DNA of 64,000 nucleotides from NCBI RefSeq assembly GCF_018320785.1, contig NC_054866.1, forward strand, positions 10,126,385 to 10,190,384, written 5' to 3'. Numbering within the stretch: position 1 is the stretch's first letter; the number at the start of each line of letters is the position of its first letter. The stretch is from Cheilinus undulatus. Taxonomy: Eukaryota; Chordata; Actinopteri; Labriformes; Labridae. Shown here piece by piece: positions 46,942-64,000 of this stretch. Below the pieces are notes generated by a model. The model did not search any database, was not told the origin of the DNA, and saw nothing but the letters and a program-made list of their open reading frames with translations. Made by a program: the position numbers and the translations under genes.

Positions 46942-49900
46942 TTAATCTAGTGGGCATACAGACACCTCTGCCCCTACTCCTGCCCAGAACCTCAACCCTG
47001 GGTACAGCGGGCCAGTGAACTGGGTCTGGTAGCGGTGGATGAGATCAGCTTGGTTGTGGTCGATGCGGAAAAACGCCAGAATCCCAGCATGCTGGTCTAG
47101 ATAGATGCCAATGCGCCTGGCTTTAGGTGAGCCCAGGAGCTTCTCCTTGCCATCGTGCCAGAAGGAGAAGCCAGTCCCGGACCAGTACAAGCTCCAGGAC
47201 TGGTCATTGTGGCCCAAGCGGCTTTTGTCATCAGAACCCTTACGCTCCATTTCCTTGTAGGCCACACCGATAGTGATCTGTGTGCAGGGATAAAAGAAAC
47301 AGATTTTTAAGTTTTTTTAAATTCTGGAAACTATTACCCTGATGCGCCAGATGGATGACAAATATATGATCTTCACAAAAAAAAAAAAAAACCTTTAGAA
47401 TAAAGACAATTTCTTTATTCTTATTTTTAATACCTGAAACCTCTTCCAGGGGGTAAATATCTGTCAGGATGATTTAAAGTATGATGCAACAACAGCCTTT
47501 GTTGTGTTTTAAACAGCAAATATTAATGATAAGTAAAATGTTTGATGTTTTTTGTATAAAAAAAATTATTACTTTTACAAAACAAGTAAGCAAAAGATAT
47601 GCACAACTTTATCTGCAGGGGGCACCAAAATCAACTCAAATGGAAAGCATCTTACAGAAGCTTCAAGAATTGGGAAAATGTAAATTTGATGTAGGTGAAC
47701 CTAATGAGGAAATAATGTAATGATCTTTTAATTGGTCATTTGGGTCAAAGGATTCATGTCGGAGCATCCCAATTTTGATGAAGATGTGGAGGAAGTGTTA
47801 ACACTTTCACAAAAAGCTGTAAGTCTTTTCTTGTTGATGAAGAATAGATGAATATACATTGCACTCAGAAGGTATTCAAACTCTATCAAACAACATTAAA
47901 ACAAGGAAAAGAAACCAGCTCTCAAACAGGATCCACTCCCATTATTCACACAAAAGAGCTGATTCCTAAAACCAGCTCGTTCACAAACAGCACCACTGCA
48001 GTATTCACCTTCTGGCCTGTCCACTCCACCTCCCAGTAGTAAGGGCTCCCAGCCAGGGGCTCTCTGCAGAGAACTTGTCTCCAGAAATCAAAGCGCTCGG
48101 GGTGGTCCGGTGGGTTCAGGTTCTCAGCTCTCATTGTGGCCTTGTGATCTCTATCTGACAGCAGCACATGGCGGTACACCGTGTTAGGGTCAAAGGTGGG
48201 TTCAAAGCGGACTGAAGGGAAAAGGGTGTATTTTACAAAAGATAAAATAAAATCTGGACTTCTATAAGGCTTTAGATGTTCTTGGTGATTCTGTTTTTAA
48301 GAGTGGAAATGTGGACTCACATTTCAGCATTTCTCCTCTGGTCTTTGGGTCTGGATTAGCAAGTCCCAATTTAGTTGGAGGAGGTGCTAGAAGGAATAAA
48401 ACAAAATTCATGTATCAATTAGATCAATATTTATAACATCTTTTCAAGAAATATTAACTCTTCTTACTTTTACAGCTCATGATTTGAAAATATGTATATT
48501 TTGATATTCTATCTTCAAATAATCACAGCTCATACATGCAAGTCTGGTCCTCTGTAGGTTTTCCAAGTAGAGGGGTAGTTAATTGTGGCATGGATGTGGA
48601 CTCAGTTTCAAATCTGTTCATTTTAGAGTCAAGTCTTTTAAAATGTTAAATTATATTGAGCAACTTGTAAAGACTTTCAAGCTGAGTTTGGGCTTTTACT
48701 TCAGAAATAAGTCCTGTTTTTCTTTTGCTGCAATGAAAAGACTTGTTGCTGCCACTTTTCTGCCTTTGATTAATTATGGAGATATCTGTACATGTATGCA
48801 TTTTCTCAATGCCTTAAATCTTTGGAAACTGTGTACCATGGGGCGCTGAGGTTTATTACCAATCTTAAGTCCTTAACTCATTGTTGTACTCTGTATGATC
48901 ATGTTGGTTAGGCTTCTTTGACCACACGTAGGCTAAACCATTAGCACATCCTTGTTTATAAGGCTTTATTAAACCTGCTTCCATCATACTTGTGTGATTT
49001 TATTCATGTAAAAAGTTCTGGAAGCTACAGTCTTCGTTCTGTGACTCAGTCACAAAATTTACTTTTGCTATCTGTACCCAAGGTCCATCTAGAAATGGGC
49101 AGAAAGGGTTTCAGGTATGCTGCTCTTGCAGCCTGGAATCTTCTGCAGGGAAATGTATGTCTTGGGGAGCTGGTCTCCTTTAATCTTTTAAAGGGTAGAT
49201 TGAAGGCACTGGAGGAAGATGCATCAGATTTTAGATGTTTTGACTGATGACTTTCTGATCTGTGTCTCTGGATTTGTTGATGTATGCTTTATGTATATTT
49301 TTCTTTTAAATGTTTCATGTCTGCAACTCAGTTAATTGTTAAGCTGCCTGTCTTGGCCAGTAAATGAAACTCTTGTAAATGGGATTCTTAATCTCAATGA
49401 GGCTTTCCTGCTTAAATGAATCAAAAGAAAAAAATGAATAATAGTATTTTGTTGAAAAATATTGGATTTTTTTTTCTTTTTGTGGTTCTATGGGGGGGGC
49501 AAAGTAGACATTTTTAATTTGGATTTTAACCGTTTTAAACATAAGGTAATTGACCCCCTGTTTGGAAACAAACCTGCTTTTGTTTTGAAAGAAAAATAAG
49601 GAACTTTGGATGTATCACTTCAGGAATTCAATCACAGAAAAAGAACTTATTATAGATTGAAAAGAAAAAAAAGATAAAAAGTGAAATGCTTGACATTACA
49701 AGGAAGAGTTCACTTCGACTCCTCCACTGAGCTCTCTGCGAACTTTTTTAAATAAAAATGCAATTAATCACATTTTTCTTTTTGAAATTAATCCACTTAC
49801 TATGGACTTTAATCATTTTTCAATTAACACATCATTGTTCATAGTCATATAAATATATAAATATGTTTCATTATCTGTTTTTTCATGCAATCACAGACTT

Positions 49901-52900
49901 CTGCCTTGACTGAATTAAGTTCAATATGCAATTATAAGCCAATAAAAACATAAAGTTGCGTGTTAAAACAAGTTGCCACATTTAAAACCATGTTTATATT
50001 AAACAAAAACTTAACCTAAAACTTTGTTGCCCTGAATGGTCTGTATGGTTACTAAAACTTCTGTTAGAGAGCTTTTGTTTGCTCATTTGTGCCCAACGTA
50101 TATAAAAATGTTTAGTTTTTTTATACAAATCAAACTGGGTTTACCCTTTTGTGAAAAATAATGTGTATACCAATTAATGCAAGGATAATGGTTGTCAGTG
50201 CTTAAAACTTGAATATTTACCTTTAGGAGGAGGAAGGTAAGGTGGAGGGGGCGCTGAAGCTTCATGTTCAGAGATAGGAAGTAAAGGAAAATAGGAACTA
50301 TTAGCAAAGGATAACTCATCTATGAGTTTTAAACACAGTGAAAGTTTTTGTTTAAACTGTAGCAGGCTCTTTCTCTTACCATGGAGACTTGCAGGGCGTT
50401 GAGACTGAGATTTGGATGAAGAGCCGTGACCTGGGGGGGGGATGGATAGACAAACATATATTTAAACTCAAGGTGACACTTTCTCAAAACCAGAAGATAA
50501 TCAGATAAAATATGCTGTGTTTTAAACTATGTATGGAATAAGTAGCATCTAAATTAACTCACTCTGAGGTCGTGGAGGTGGCAAAGGTGGGGGATCTGTC
50601 GTCATCTCATACACTGTGGAAAAATGTGGATGAGTTGCAGGTTCTTTGTTTTTAGCTAAATAACAATACATATGTAGCAGCTCCTTCTATTTGTGAGTTT
50701 ATGTTTTTGTACCTGTGTTTTTTGCACTAGGCGGATCACTGTTAACAGCTGCAGTATCACCTGCTGCTGCTGCTGGCTCTGTGCCATTGGTTGTTGGAGC
50801 CACAGGATCCTGATTCACTGTAAAGATAAAGTTTTGACCGATTACAGAAGAGAAATTGGAAGAGAAACAGAAGAAGAAAAGAGATGAGAGAAAAGAATAG
50901 AAAAAAAGTTACAATACTGACATAATGTGCAGATCTTGGCCAGGCTTGCTTTGCATTGCTCTTTTATGGCCTCTTGCAGTTCTTTCAGGGCTGAGCGGAT
51001 GAAGGTTACTTCGGCACTCTCCTCACTCAGGTTCAACTCCCCTGTGGCCCCAGCCTGACCCAGCGGCTCCATGGTGAAGAAATTCTTGAGTCACAAAGAA
51101 AGAGTATTAAAATCCACAGCTCTCATTTTAACTGTGAACCTGACTTTTACATTCATCCATTGAAATCTTCAACTCTAACTACCTTCAAGAAGCAGATATG
51201 GTCCTCCATTTGAGCCAGTCTGTTTAGTTCTTCACTCTTCCAGCGCAGCTGCACCACCTCCTGCTCCAGCCTGTGGATCTGCCCCTCTACCTGGCTGCCT
51301 AAAGTGGTTTCATGGGTGCTGAGGAGTTCCCCAACCTGGATTCCTGTTTGATTCACACTCTTGACGAGCTCAGAGAACAAGTCTGTGCTTTCTTGCTCTA
51401 GAGCTTGGACCAAGGCCTGGGATTGCAGCAGGAAAACAAGAAGAGTCAAGATGAGGAAATAATAAAAAAGAATGTAAAGGATATAAACGTGTCTACAGTT
51501 CCCAACAAGGTTGGTGTACTTAACGAAAACAAACTAACTAACTTAAACTAAAATATAAAAATAATTTTTGTTTAATAAACTAAACAAAAGGATGCTTTTT
51601 AAAGGAAAACAAAATCTAACAAAGACTTTATTATGTGCTCACAAAAAACAACAAAAAAAAAACAAACAAAAAACAAATGGAATAAAATTAGAGACAAAAT
51701 ATCCTTAGTTTCAGTCTTTTACACAAGTATACTGTCTGACACGTCCTTAATGTTTTGTCTCAGACATGGTGATTTGCATTTTGGATTAATTTCTTTATTG
51801 AAGATGTTTAAAAAGGGTTATTTCTTAAACAATATTCATTAGCATCCTCGTAAAACTAGGGGCCACCTGGCACCCTGACTTATGGACTTATGCAGGAGTA
51901 GCATTAAGGTTGTGTGCATGCATAAGTAAAATAGCAGCTGATTATATTTAATACAGCTTATCTGCAATGACTATATCTACTAGAACCAAGGCTGCCCATA
52001 AGAGGGGGATAAAGGGGAGAGCTTCCTGGGGCCCCGCCAAACTTGAGCTCCCAAAGAGGCCAGCAAAATCATGGTCATTGTAAAGTTAAGCTGTGATGAC
52101 CATATTTATTCTTTAGTCTGAATAATAGCCACTCTTATCAAAACAAAAAAATGTTTTATTTATAGTATATGGCCTTCTTCTTCTTTTCTTAAAATAGAAT
52201 TACCACTTTTATGTAATGTTAACAATGTGGACAGGCACACTGAACTAAACCATTAGGAAATTCATGTCAGACTTCGTAGCTAAGCCATAATGTGCACAAA
52301 TGTCAGGAAGCCAGAAATAAAGTTAAAGAAACTGAGACAGCTTTTAGGTAAAAGAATTGAATAATTGTGAAAAGAATGGATTAATCGTGGCAAAAGTGAG
52401 CTAAAAGCGGCTTAAAAGTGGCAACAGTGGGCAAAAGGTGGGCAAAATTGGTTAAAAGCATCAAAAAGTTGAAAAAAAAGGGCAAAAAATGTAAAATACA
52501 TAAATGGGTTAAATAAAGGTGGCCAAATACGGCAAGTGAATGCAGGTAAAAATTGGGGCTTGAAAATGCCAAAAAGAAGTGGCAAAAATGGCTGACAAGT
52601 TGAAAAAATTGGCAAAAGAAGGCATAATTTCATTAAAAGGGGCAGAGAAAGTGACAAAAATTGGTTTAAAAATTGTTCCATTGGTCTAAAATTAGTATGA
52701 ATAAAAAATGTTAACATCAGAACCCAATAATTGCTTTAATTACACACTCTTCAGGGAACTAGTCAATTCTGTGGCCATTCCCAGTAGTGTAATGCAGGGT
52801 AATCTGGGGTATATGGAGTATACCCACTCATTTTCTCACTATAGATTATAGCCACCTTTAAAGGAAGAGTAAACACACTTCTGCACACACCCTTACACCA

Positions 52901-54816
52901 CTGTGCAGGCCTGACTATTACATCTAGCATTTAAGAAAATATGTTGGACCACACAACCCTTTCCCAAGCCTTTATAAATGGTCTGATTTGATTGGCCAAG
53001 AATTCACTCAAAGATAATTTTAGGTCTTGAGTTGTATTTAAATACCAGATTTGAATAAATAAAACTAAAAGTGAAAAGTAGCCTATTTTAATTTATTTTT
53101 AAATTGTATGCTTATCAAAAGTGATTCACAGATACTGATATGTATGGGGTACTGGTGCAGATACCAAGCCTAGGTACTTGTACTCATAAAACTGCAGATA
53201 CTGCACTGTTAGCATGACGTTAGCCTCACATTACATGAGTATGTAGTCAAAGTTGAAGCCATGCCTGCAGTTTGCTGGTACTTAAACATAAATGAGGATG
53301 ACGAAAGTAGAGAAGAATGGAAACTTTGCTCTGATAATTTGTTAATAGGTGGGAAGAAGAACATCTGATGAAAATAAAATGAGTTTTAAAGCTTTAAGAA
53401 CAGTTGTAATATTATTGAGTGTTTGTACTGACAGTATCAGTGAGTACCAATGAAAGCACTCGTACTCGTACCTGGTCGGGAAAACCTAATCAAAACTAAA
53501 CTGAAATTGACTACAAAAAGTGAAAACAAAAAAAATGTAAACTATGAAAATTCAAAACTATTATAACCTTTGTTCCCACAAAGTTCATAACAGAGTAAAT
53601 CGTTAAATTTTCTCACCTTGTGTTGGCGAGCAACATGTGGAAGCAGATTGAGCTGCTTTTCAGTGTCCTGGATTCTTTTTTGTACATCTGTCTGCATCTG
53701 GACAATCTCTTTCTAAACACACAAAGACATAATCCATTTTTAAAAGTAATAACCTGAAATTATTGGAAATGCTTGTAAAATTACAAAATAATCTGGCTTC
53801 AACATCCCTTTAAAGGTACAGTGTGTATATCCAGCCTGGCAGCATTTAGCAGAACAAACCTGGTAAACATAAAACATAATGTTTGTCGATAAAGTATTTT
53901 TCCCCTCCACAGACTCTACAGTCTTGGATTTTTGCATCAGATAGCAGATGCACATTCTTTAAAATTCCTCTGGCCAAATTTACAACCAGAAGTGTGCATG
54001 GCAATTTAGAATCTGACTCTTAGATGTTACTAATATTCCCAATTTTACAAACTGTACCTTTAAAGCAGAGAAATGACACTTTTATGTTTGTTAAAGGGAT
54101 TCACAGTAGGCTAAAGGCAGTTGTCTTACAAGTACTACAAGTTCAGCTACATTTTGGAAAGCTACACCTATGAAAACACAGTACATCATTCACCTGCTCT
54201 TACTTCATCATATGTGTTCAAACAACATTAAGGGGAAAAATAAAAACAATAGAGGAGCACTGATAACATAAATCTAGCTGTTTCACTCTTGTCTGTTCCT
54301 CACCTGCCTCTCCTTCCTCTCCTCCTGTGGTTTAAGCACACGATGCCCCTTGTGACCATGCTGACAGCACACTTCACATACACACTCTCTGTCATCATGA
54401 CAAAACAGATTCATGGGTCGGTTGTGTTGAGGGCACGGCCTAGGCTCCACAGTGGGAAGCTGAGGGTATATGCTACCCTGGCGTCCTAGCCCTGTATCTG
54501 GTAAGACATCCAGGTAGATGGGCATTGACGGAGGGGCAGAGGAGTGGGCTGTGAAGGAGCTCTGCTTGAAGCTGTTGGTCCTCAGTTTCTCCATGGCCTC
54601 CACTAGCAATGTGCTCTTTGCCAGGGAAGGTCTAGGGTTGAAGACCTGCCTGCACTGGGGGCAGCTGTACTCACCCTTGCTGTCTTTTTTGTCCCAGTGG
54701 TTCTGGATACAAGCCAAGCAGTATGAATGTCCACAGGGTAGAGTGGCTGGGTCCTTCAGGGTTTCCAGGCATACTGAGCAGACAAAGGTCTCCTCCTCAG
54801 ACCAGGCAGAGGCCAT
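46942..54816 (-). CDS. TRIM-family E3 ubiquitin ligase, RING/B-box/coiled-coil/PRY-SPRY, 618 aa
   Basis: Eleven coding exons on minus: 54816-54304, 53712-53617, 51416-51183, 51084-50922, 50817-50713, 50613-50563, 50430-50380, 50259-50221, 48386-48321, 48211-48009 and 47277-46942. The total is 1857 bases with all phases consistent. The RING (residues 13-55) has the C3HC4 ligands CSVC, CGHSYC, CIQNH and CPQC. The B-box (about 128-159) has CPQH, CHDD and CEVCCQHGH. A coiled coil covers 172-280, and NFFTME, usual in TRIMs, opens exon 4. A proline-rich linker follows (335-439). PRY (about 440-507) and SPRY (to 618) end the protein. It should be a cytosolic ligase whose SPRY picks the target. It resembles TRIM25/TRIM47/TRIM16-like fish proteins, but I cannot fix the orthologue. 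An acceptor (ttcacccag) just before the ATG implies a non-coding first exon upstream. The border of exon 8 at 50259 is the least certain. Confidence 0.88.
48600..49250 (+). mobile_element. LINE fragment, 3' end of ORF2, in an intron of the TRIM gene
   Basis: The plus strand encodes pieces of the C-terminal region of a non-LTR reverse transcriptase: LVKTFKLSLGFYFRNKSCFS, AATFLPLINYGDICTCM, LPSYLCDFIH, SYSLRSVTQSQNLLLLSVPK and GFRYAALAAWNLLQGN. These are typical of the L2/CR1-like LINEs of fish. Frames shift between pieces. It lies antisense to the TRIM gene between its exons 8 and 9. Confidence 0.8.
49260..50215. other. TRIM intron 8, nothing recognised
   Basis: AT-rich, with poly(A)/poly(T) runs and a GGGGGGG run near 49492. 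No exon was seen. Confidence 0.4.
52005..52180 (+). repeat. Dispersed repeat Y, copy 2
   Basis: GAGGGGGATAAAGGGGAGAG, CTTCCTGGGGCCCCGCC and AAAGTTAAGCTGTGATGACC are collinear with 35880-36010. It lies in a TRIM intron. It may be one end of a larger hAT-like element that includes the minisatellite just downstream, but the ends are unresolved. Confidence 0.45.
52380..52675 (+). repeat. Degenerate minisatellite, same motif as in the 15-16 kb hAT element
   Basis: Units such as GGCAAAAGTGGGC, GGTTAAAAGTGGC and GGCAAAAATGG recur for about 300 bases. The motif is the reverse complement of the CCATTTTTGCC..TTTTAACCC array at 15380-16620. Confidence 0.7.
53808..54065. mobile_element. MITE with 20-bp inverted ends in TRIM intron 1
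   Basis: The left end is CTTTAAAGGTACAGTGTGTA. The right end, read on minus, is CTTTAAAGGTACAGTTTGTA (19 of 20 matches). It is 258 bp with no coding sequence. A TTAA lies within each end, so the target could be TTAA or TA; the superfamily is not settled. The AAAGGTACAGTGTGTA wording is frequent in fish genomes as I remember it. Confidence 0.75.
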
Positions 54817-55299
54817 GTGGTGCTGGGTGAAACAAAGACTGGTTAGCTAAATTTGTTTGAATCCACAAAGCTCCTTAAAAAGTTAGCAAAATTAAAAATA
54901 ATGTTACAGGCCGATTAGTTAAAAACCAGCAATGATGATAAGGCTGAAATGCCAGTTCACATGAATCACATGCTACTTAAAAAGTCAGGCTACCTGGACT
55001 CAGGGTGGGGCTGGTCTAACAGGTGTGGTGAGGTTTTTCCCTAGTTTCTGTCACCCTTTCTTGATACCAGTTTCTTAAACTGTAAAGATAATTGTTTAAA
55101 ACCAATTGTGACTAGTTTATATGATACCATAAACACAAGTTTAAATGTAGATAAATATATTTCTTAAATTAAGTGATGTAAGGCTTCTTTGATATCAAAA
55201 TTTAAGGAAAACGTGATTTATTCGAGGTCTAATTGAGACTGGTTTTACACGTCTTTGAGATGCTAATTTTAAACAACGGGTGTTTCCACGATCATTTTA

Positions 55300-55520
55300 A
55301 CCTTGGATAACATAAATACGCCATCTCGCACACACTGTTGGTACGTTTGCTGTAAATACAAGCGAATTGGAAATAATTTTGTGGTTGTGAAATCAGTTTG
55401 GCGTCACTACAACGCAGTGAGGGCAACACTGACGCGCATGAAGCTACTCGGCGCCATCTTGACTAGTGGCAGCCGGCTAGCCGGGCGAGTGGCCAGCTAA
55501 GTATTGACATAGCCCGCAAG
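55300..55520. promoter_or_regulatory. Divergent promoter region between the TRIM gene and nudt8
   Basis: This stretch is richer in CG than its surroundings (words such as GGCGCCATCTTGAC, CCGGCTAGCCGGGCG). The GCCATCTTG word at 55452-55460 is a YY1-type site often seen just downstream of start sites. A likely nudt8 non-coding first exon ends CCCGCAAG at 55520 before the donor gtgaat. The TRIM gene needs a non-coding exon somewhere upstream of 54826, so a shared bidirectional promoter is likely here. Confidence 0.45.
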
Positions 55521-56203
55521 GTGAATGTTTTAACGTTTTCAAATTATGCTTTAATTCTTCAGTAGGTATTTGGTGCGCCTTCTTTGTTTGTCAGGGGCAT
55601 TCTGGACCCTTATCTTTTACCAGTATGGACTTTTAAGTGTCTGCGTATGACATTAACCTATCTTTGTTTATGCTAGCTTAATGCTAATGTGTTAGCATGT
55701 TAGTTAGCCCGCATGTAACTCAGCTGATGGTATTTGAGCAACATGAAATATTGAGGGTTGAATCAGCTGATCGTGAAATCTAATGTGTAGAGCAGGGTAG
55801 TAAAACAGGACATTATTTCCAATTTATAATATATATATAAGCGTAATAAATCTTGATAATTAGTAGCTTTTATAGATAAGAGTCAAAGCCAAAGTTTGAC
55901 AGCAGCAGAAGTTAAGGCAAAGTTGGGCACTGACGGTTGACAGTTAAGAGTCAGAACTGAAAATTAGGTTCTAACGGTTGGCCGTTGAGAGTCAGATCTG
56001 TCGAGTACATAATGCTAAGGAAACGTTTTGAGGTATTGACAAGTTAAATCATTGTGTGATACAGGTAAACCTGACATTAATTCTACTGGACTCTGACAGT
56101 CCCAAAATAGGACGCTCCATCTCCTTCTCTGCAGGTGGGGACAGGTGTAGTCATGGTTTAATTAACTGACTTAAGTAATACACATGTGCAATTAGCTGAT
56201 GAC

Positions 56204-56210
56204 TATAAAA
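56204..56210 (+). promoter_or_regulatory. TATA motif just before the nudt8 ATG exon
   Basis: TATAAAA within GACTATAAAAGGCC stands about 50 bases before the ATG and overlaps the end of the preceding intron. It could be an alternative promoter that starts transcription near 56235. The good polypyrimidine tract and acceptor (tctcttttttag) at 56254 argue that splicing from the CG-rich exon is the usual route. Confidence 0.3.
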
Positions 56211-56255
56211 GGCCTGATTGATCCTTTCCTTCTGTGTTTCTGTCTCTTTTTTAGG

Positions 56256-64000
<7,745 letters not shown>

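Noticed and set aside
54518-54850. Plus-strand 110-codon frame over the RING exon
   Set aside because: It is an antisense shadow of the TRIM RING/B-box exon.

Overview
The window looks like nuclear DNA of a ray-finned (teleost) fish. It is AT-rich, its genes are split by short GT-AG introns, and it is littered with Tc1-like and hAT DNA transposons, RTE-type LINE tails and other interspersed repeats typical of teleosts. Its gene families are ones teleosts have expanded: secreted C1q-domain proteins and TRIM proteins. The species cannot be read from the sequence. I saw no CRISPR array, rRNA, tRNA or operon, and no LTR retrovirus or Polinton.

Layout. 1-11.5 kb: no gene I can support, mostly transposon debris. 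It includes two copies of one hAT-type non-autonomous element with perfect 8-bp target duplications, an 898-bp hAT element and a 145-bp hAT MITE. 11.7-21.1 kb (minus): a six-coding-exon gene for a secreted cerebellin-like C1q protein of 248 aa (gene A), with a probable non-coding first exon near 21.05 kb. 22-26.7 kb: repeats carrying decayed pieces that resemble the start of a RecQ-like helicase, and a fold-back Tc1 element. 27.2-42.5 kb (minus): three tandem C1q paralogues (genes B, C and D; 232, 232 and 228 aa). Each has four coding exons, an ATG exon of 7 to 16 coding bases, and a TATA-like element about 60-80 bp upstream. 43.5-46 kb: more RecQ-like repeats and a second Tc1 fragment. 46.9-54.8 kb (minus): an eleven-coding-exon RING / B-box / coiled-coil / PRY-SPRY TRIM protein (618 aa) with a proline-rich linker built from small in-frame exons. 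55.3-64 kb (plus): nudt8, a mitochondrial CoA-type Nudix hydrolase, divergent from the TRIM gene and running off the right edge.

The coding exons were assembled by reading splice sites directly. In genes A-D and the TRIM gene all splice phases agree and the summed coding length is a multiple of three. The C1q genes probably make secreted, disulfide-linked trimeric ligands or pattern-recognition proteins. The TRIM gene is an intracellular E3 ligase candidate, and Nudt8 would act in mitochondrial CoA turnover. Nothing in the sequence ties these into one pathway. The C1q cluster reads as local tandem duplication, with intron sizes later changed by transposons.

The points most worth a second look are a hAT element that makes up nearly all of one intron of gene C, a cassette of five phase-1 symmetric proline-rich TRIM exons, an N-terminal extension of about 210 residues on Nudt8, RecQ-like N-terminal fragments repeated nine times at four loci, and a palindromic Tc1 element with two 5' ends.
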